Source: CAVPNY01 sp963706905
GTDB taxonomy: Bacteria > Chloroflexota > Anaerolineae > Anaerolineales > UBA4823
NCBI GenBank assembly: GCA_963706905.1
Contig: CAVPNY010000018.1
Span: 62,001-126,000, forward strand
Reading direction: 5' to 3'
Length of the DNA stretch: 64,000 nt
Shown here: positions 62,419 through 64,000 of the stretch, piece after piece
Numbering within the stretch: position 1 is the first letter of the stretch
Layout: every line of letters starts with the position of its first letter
Notes under the pieces: generated by a model
Told to the model about the DNA's origin: nothing
Databases searched by the model: none
The model's input: only the letters and a program-made list of their open reading frames with translations
Translations under genes and position numbers: made by a program

Positions 62419-63546
62419 ATGCCACATTCAATCCAGATCGGCGATACATGCGCTCAACCGGGCAGCCTGCAGTATGGGCGCTGGGAAGCATTTCACCACC
62501 CTACCGGCGGGAGTGAGTTTCTCCCCTTAATCATCGCACAGGGAGTGGCGGACGGTCCTTGCTTGTGGCTCACCGGCGGCATCCACGGTCCGGAACATGC
62601 TGGGCCGCTGGTGATCCACCGGCTGCTCAATGCAGAGCTGGTCGCTTCCCTGCGCGGCACCATCGTTGCCCTGCCTGCGCTCAACCCGGTGGGACTGCGC
62701 ACCATGTCTCGCCAGCCCCTACCCGATGATAAAGATCCCAATCGGCTGTGGCCGGATGGCAAGCCGGAGAAGCCGGCTGACCCGGATAAAGAGCCACCCA
62801 CTCCCTTGGAAACCACCTACAAAGCCCTCTTCGAGCAGATGAAGGCAACAGCTGACTTCTTAATCGACTACCACAATGCCTGGACTGGTTCGATCTCCTT
62901 TGCATTTCAGGATCGCATTCTCTACCGTCCTGGTGCGGACGATGCAGCCACCGCAACTGCTAAAGCCGAAGCAGAAGCCATGGTACAACGCCAGGCTGAG
63001 ATGCTGCACGCCTATGGCCATACCATCATCAGTGAGATGCCGATTACGAAAGTGATCGACGAGGACTTGCACCGCAGCACCTCGGCGGCGTTGCTCTACG
63101 GGGTGCGCAAGCCGGCCATCACCGTTGAGCTGGGCACGGGTCACATGCCAGACCCGGCCATCATCCAGGCAGCCGTGGCAGGCACGCGAAATATCATGCG
63201 CTGGGCTGGCATGTTGGACGGAGATATGGAGGCGATCAGCGGCATCCAGGTGGTTGACCCGGGCTATGCAGTGGTTCGTCGTCAGACACCCCGCCTCAAG
63301 CAAACCGGTGTAGTCTATCACCTTGTCCAGGCGGGGGATCCTGTTGCTGCTGGCCAGCCGGTGGCGGAGGTATGTGACATCTGGGGACGCCCGCTGGGTG
63401 ACGGCTACGTTTACGCTGAAGAAGAAGGCTTCGTGATTGGGCGCTCGCATGGTGTGTTTTATTATCCGGGCGAGGCAGTGCTGAGCATGGCAGTGCGCAA
63501 CACCCAGCCGATGACCGAGCCTTACCCGGTAGATTATTTCACTTAG
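62419..63546 (+). CDS. AstE/AspA-like zinc deacylase (M14 family, succinylglutamate desuccinylase type)
   Basis: A 375-residue zinc-dependent hydrolase. Zn ligands are visible in GGIHGPEHAG (H56-x-x-E59), and DPNRLWPDG supplies the substrate Asn-Arg. The third His lies in DYHNAW and the catalytic Glu in VELGTGHMPD. The C-terminal beta domain (VYHLVQAGDPVAAGQPVAEV) is typical. Relatives deacylate N-acyl amino acids or cleave amide bonds. Divergent from the dipeptide-type importer, it may process the imported compound. The ATG has CGGAG 9 bases upstream. Confidence 0.9.
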   Translation: MPHSIQIGDTCAQPGSLQYGRWEAFHHPTGGSEFLPLIIAQGVADGPCLWLTGGIHGPEHAGPLVIHRLLNAELVASLRGTIVALPALNPVGLRTMSRQPLPDDKDPNRLWPDGKPEKPADPDKEPPTPLETTYKALFEQMKATADFLIDYHNAWTGSISFAFQDRILYRPGADDAATATAKAEAEAMVQRQAEMLHAYGHTIISEMPITKVIDEDLHRSTSAALLYGVRKPAITVELGTGHMPDPAIIQAAVAGTRNIMRWAGMLDGDMEAISGIQVVDPGYAVVRRQTPRLKQTGVVYHLVQAGDPVAAGQPVAEVCDIWGRPLGDGYVYAEEEGFVIGRSHGVFYYPGEAVLSMAVRNTQPMTEPYPVDYFT

Positions 63547-63643
63547 TTGAGCTGCTCCGTGGTGAACCTGGGATGCCCACACGTGATGCCGGTACCCAAC
63601 CCGCGCTGCCCGATGGCATTTGAGGATTGCCGGGCCATCGATC

Positions 63644-63659
63644 CACCTGATCTCAGGTG
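63644..63659. promoter_or_regulatory. perfect 16-bp palindrome upstream of a lipoprotein gene
   Basis: CACCTGATCTCAGGTG has two 7-bp arms and a 2-base centre, 47 bases before the lipoprotein ATG. A candidate operator; too short for a terminator and without a T tract. Confidence 0.4.
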
Positions 63660-63706
63660 AGGGTAGGCGCATTGGGCGCATGCTTACTGGCGAAAGGATA
63701 ATCTTT

Positions 63707-64000
63707 ATGAAGCGTTTGAATGGAATCTTTCTGGTCATAATGGTAGCGCTCTGCCTGGTCGCCTGCCAGCCATCTGGACCGGGCCAGTTCGAACACACCG
63801 CCTTTTCATTTACTTATCCAACGAACTGGCAGCTGATGTCCGAGTTGTTCGAAAATTACCAGGTCGGGCGGGATTATTATGATTTAGGCTTGGAGGAGAT
63901 CGTGATGGTAACCAGCGCCAAGAAGCCTGGAGAGTCAGGCGCTTATTTCGCGGTGGCCTCTGCGCCCCTGCCCGCCGGCTCCGAACTGGAGACCGTCTTC
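63707..64000 (+). CDS. lipoprotein of unknown function, truncated by the window end
   Basis: The first 98 codons of a secreted protein. The ATG follows GAAAGGAT. The signal peptide has lipobox LCLVAC near residue 19. The mature part (FEHTAFSFTYPTNWQLMSEL) resembles a PsbP-like or DUF1795-type lipoprotein start, in which a short beta region follows a tyrosine-proline turn. The 3' end is outside the window, so the family is not settled. Confidence 0.75.
   Translation, partial: MKRLNGIFLVIMVALCLVACQPSGPGQFEHTAFSFTYPTNWQLMSELFENYQVGRDYYDLGLEEIVMVTSAKKPGESGAYFAVASAPLPAGSELETVF

Noticed and set aside
63644..63659. Terminator of the deacylase gene
   Set aside because: The palindrome is short, has a 2-base centre and no T tract; an operator-like site is more likely.

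Overview
The window reads like a draft chromosomal contig from an uncultured bacterium, most probably Chloroflexota (Anaerolineae-like). This is an inference from lipoproteins with Pro/Thr/Glu-rich linkers after a short lipobox signal, a cell-envelope gene set without outer-membrane parts, pentapeptide-repeat proteins ending in a WPxGF motif, and duplicated Mo-hydroxylase/FdrA clusters. No rRNA, tRNA or CRISPR array was seen. Many genes carry isolated single-base indels, extremely dense between 7.0 and 10.8 kb, so part of the apparent gene decay is probably sequencing or assembly error.

Layout. 0.1-10.3 kb (minus strand): catabolic cluster A, with a DUF35 protein, a thiolase-fold protein lacking its nucleophile, a GNAT-like protein, a PF04199 cyclase, a DUF1116/AllG-like protein, an FdrA/AllF-like protein, and a three-subunit xanthine-dehydrogenase-type hydroxylase broken by frameshifts. 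10.7-11.5 kb (plus): DUF2877/AllH-like protein, frameshifted. 11.6-13.8 kb: OmpR-type two-component pair. 13.9-19.0 kb (minus): BMP-type nucleoside-like ABC importer. 19.3-31.7 kb (minus): catabolic cluster B, with CaiB CoA-transferase, FdrA, nitrilase, AllG, tandem cyclase, NmrA-like protein, Mo-hydroxylase FAD, FeS and Mo subunits, and CoxG. 31.8-34.5 kb: two abutting insertion sequences. 34.5-41.1 kb: remnant of a histidine kinase, HtrA protease, GAF kinase with NarL regulator, TlpA-like lipoprotein. 41.4-54.9 kb: a candidate peptide-export locus. 54.9-62.2 kb (minus): dipeptide-type ABC importer with an MttB-like methyltransferase. 62.4-64.0 kb (plus): AstE/AspA-like deacylase and a partial lipoprotein.

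How genes may work together. Clusters A and B each combine a molybdenum hydroxylase, a metal-dependent cyclase/hydrolase and the AllF/AllG pair. In E. coli AllF, AllG and AllH form oxamate carbamoyltransferase of allantoin breakdown. With the BMP importer between them, the two clusters suggest uptake and stepwise oxidation, ring opening and carbamoyl or acyl transfer of an N-heterocycle. The substrate cannot be read from sequence.

The most novel part is 41.4-54.9 kb: a C39-peptidase ABC exporter, a minimal HlyD-like adaptor, a second ABC exporter with a degenerate N-terminal domain, four very short genes sharing an N-terminal VRTxLKAG(G)-type leader, two paralogous membrane-anchored proteins plus a 25-residue membrane microprotein, two pentapeptide-repeat proteins, a ParA-like ATPase and an SPFH protein. 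A 52-bp element with identical internal spacing precedes two of its transcription units. I propose a peptide maturation/secretion system whose leader type and partners I do not recognise as a named system.
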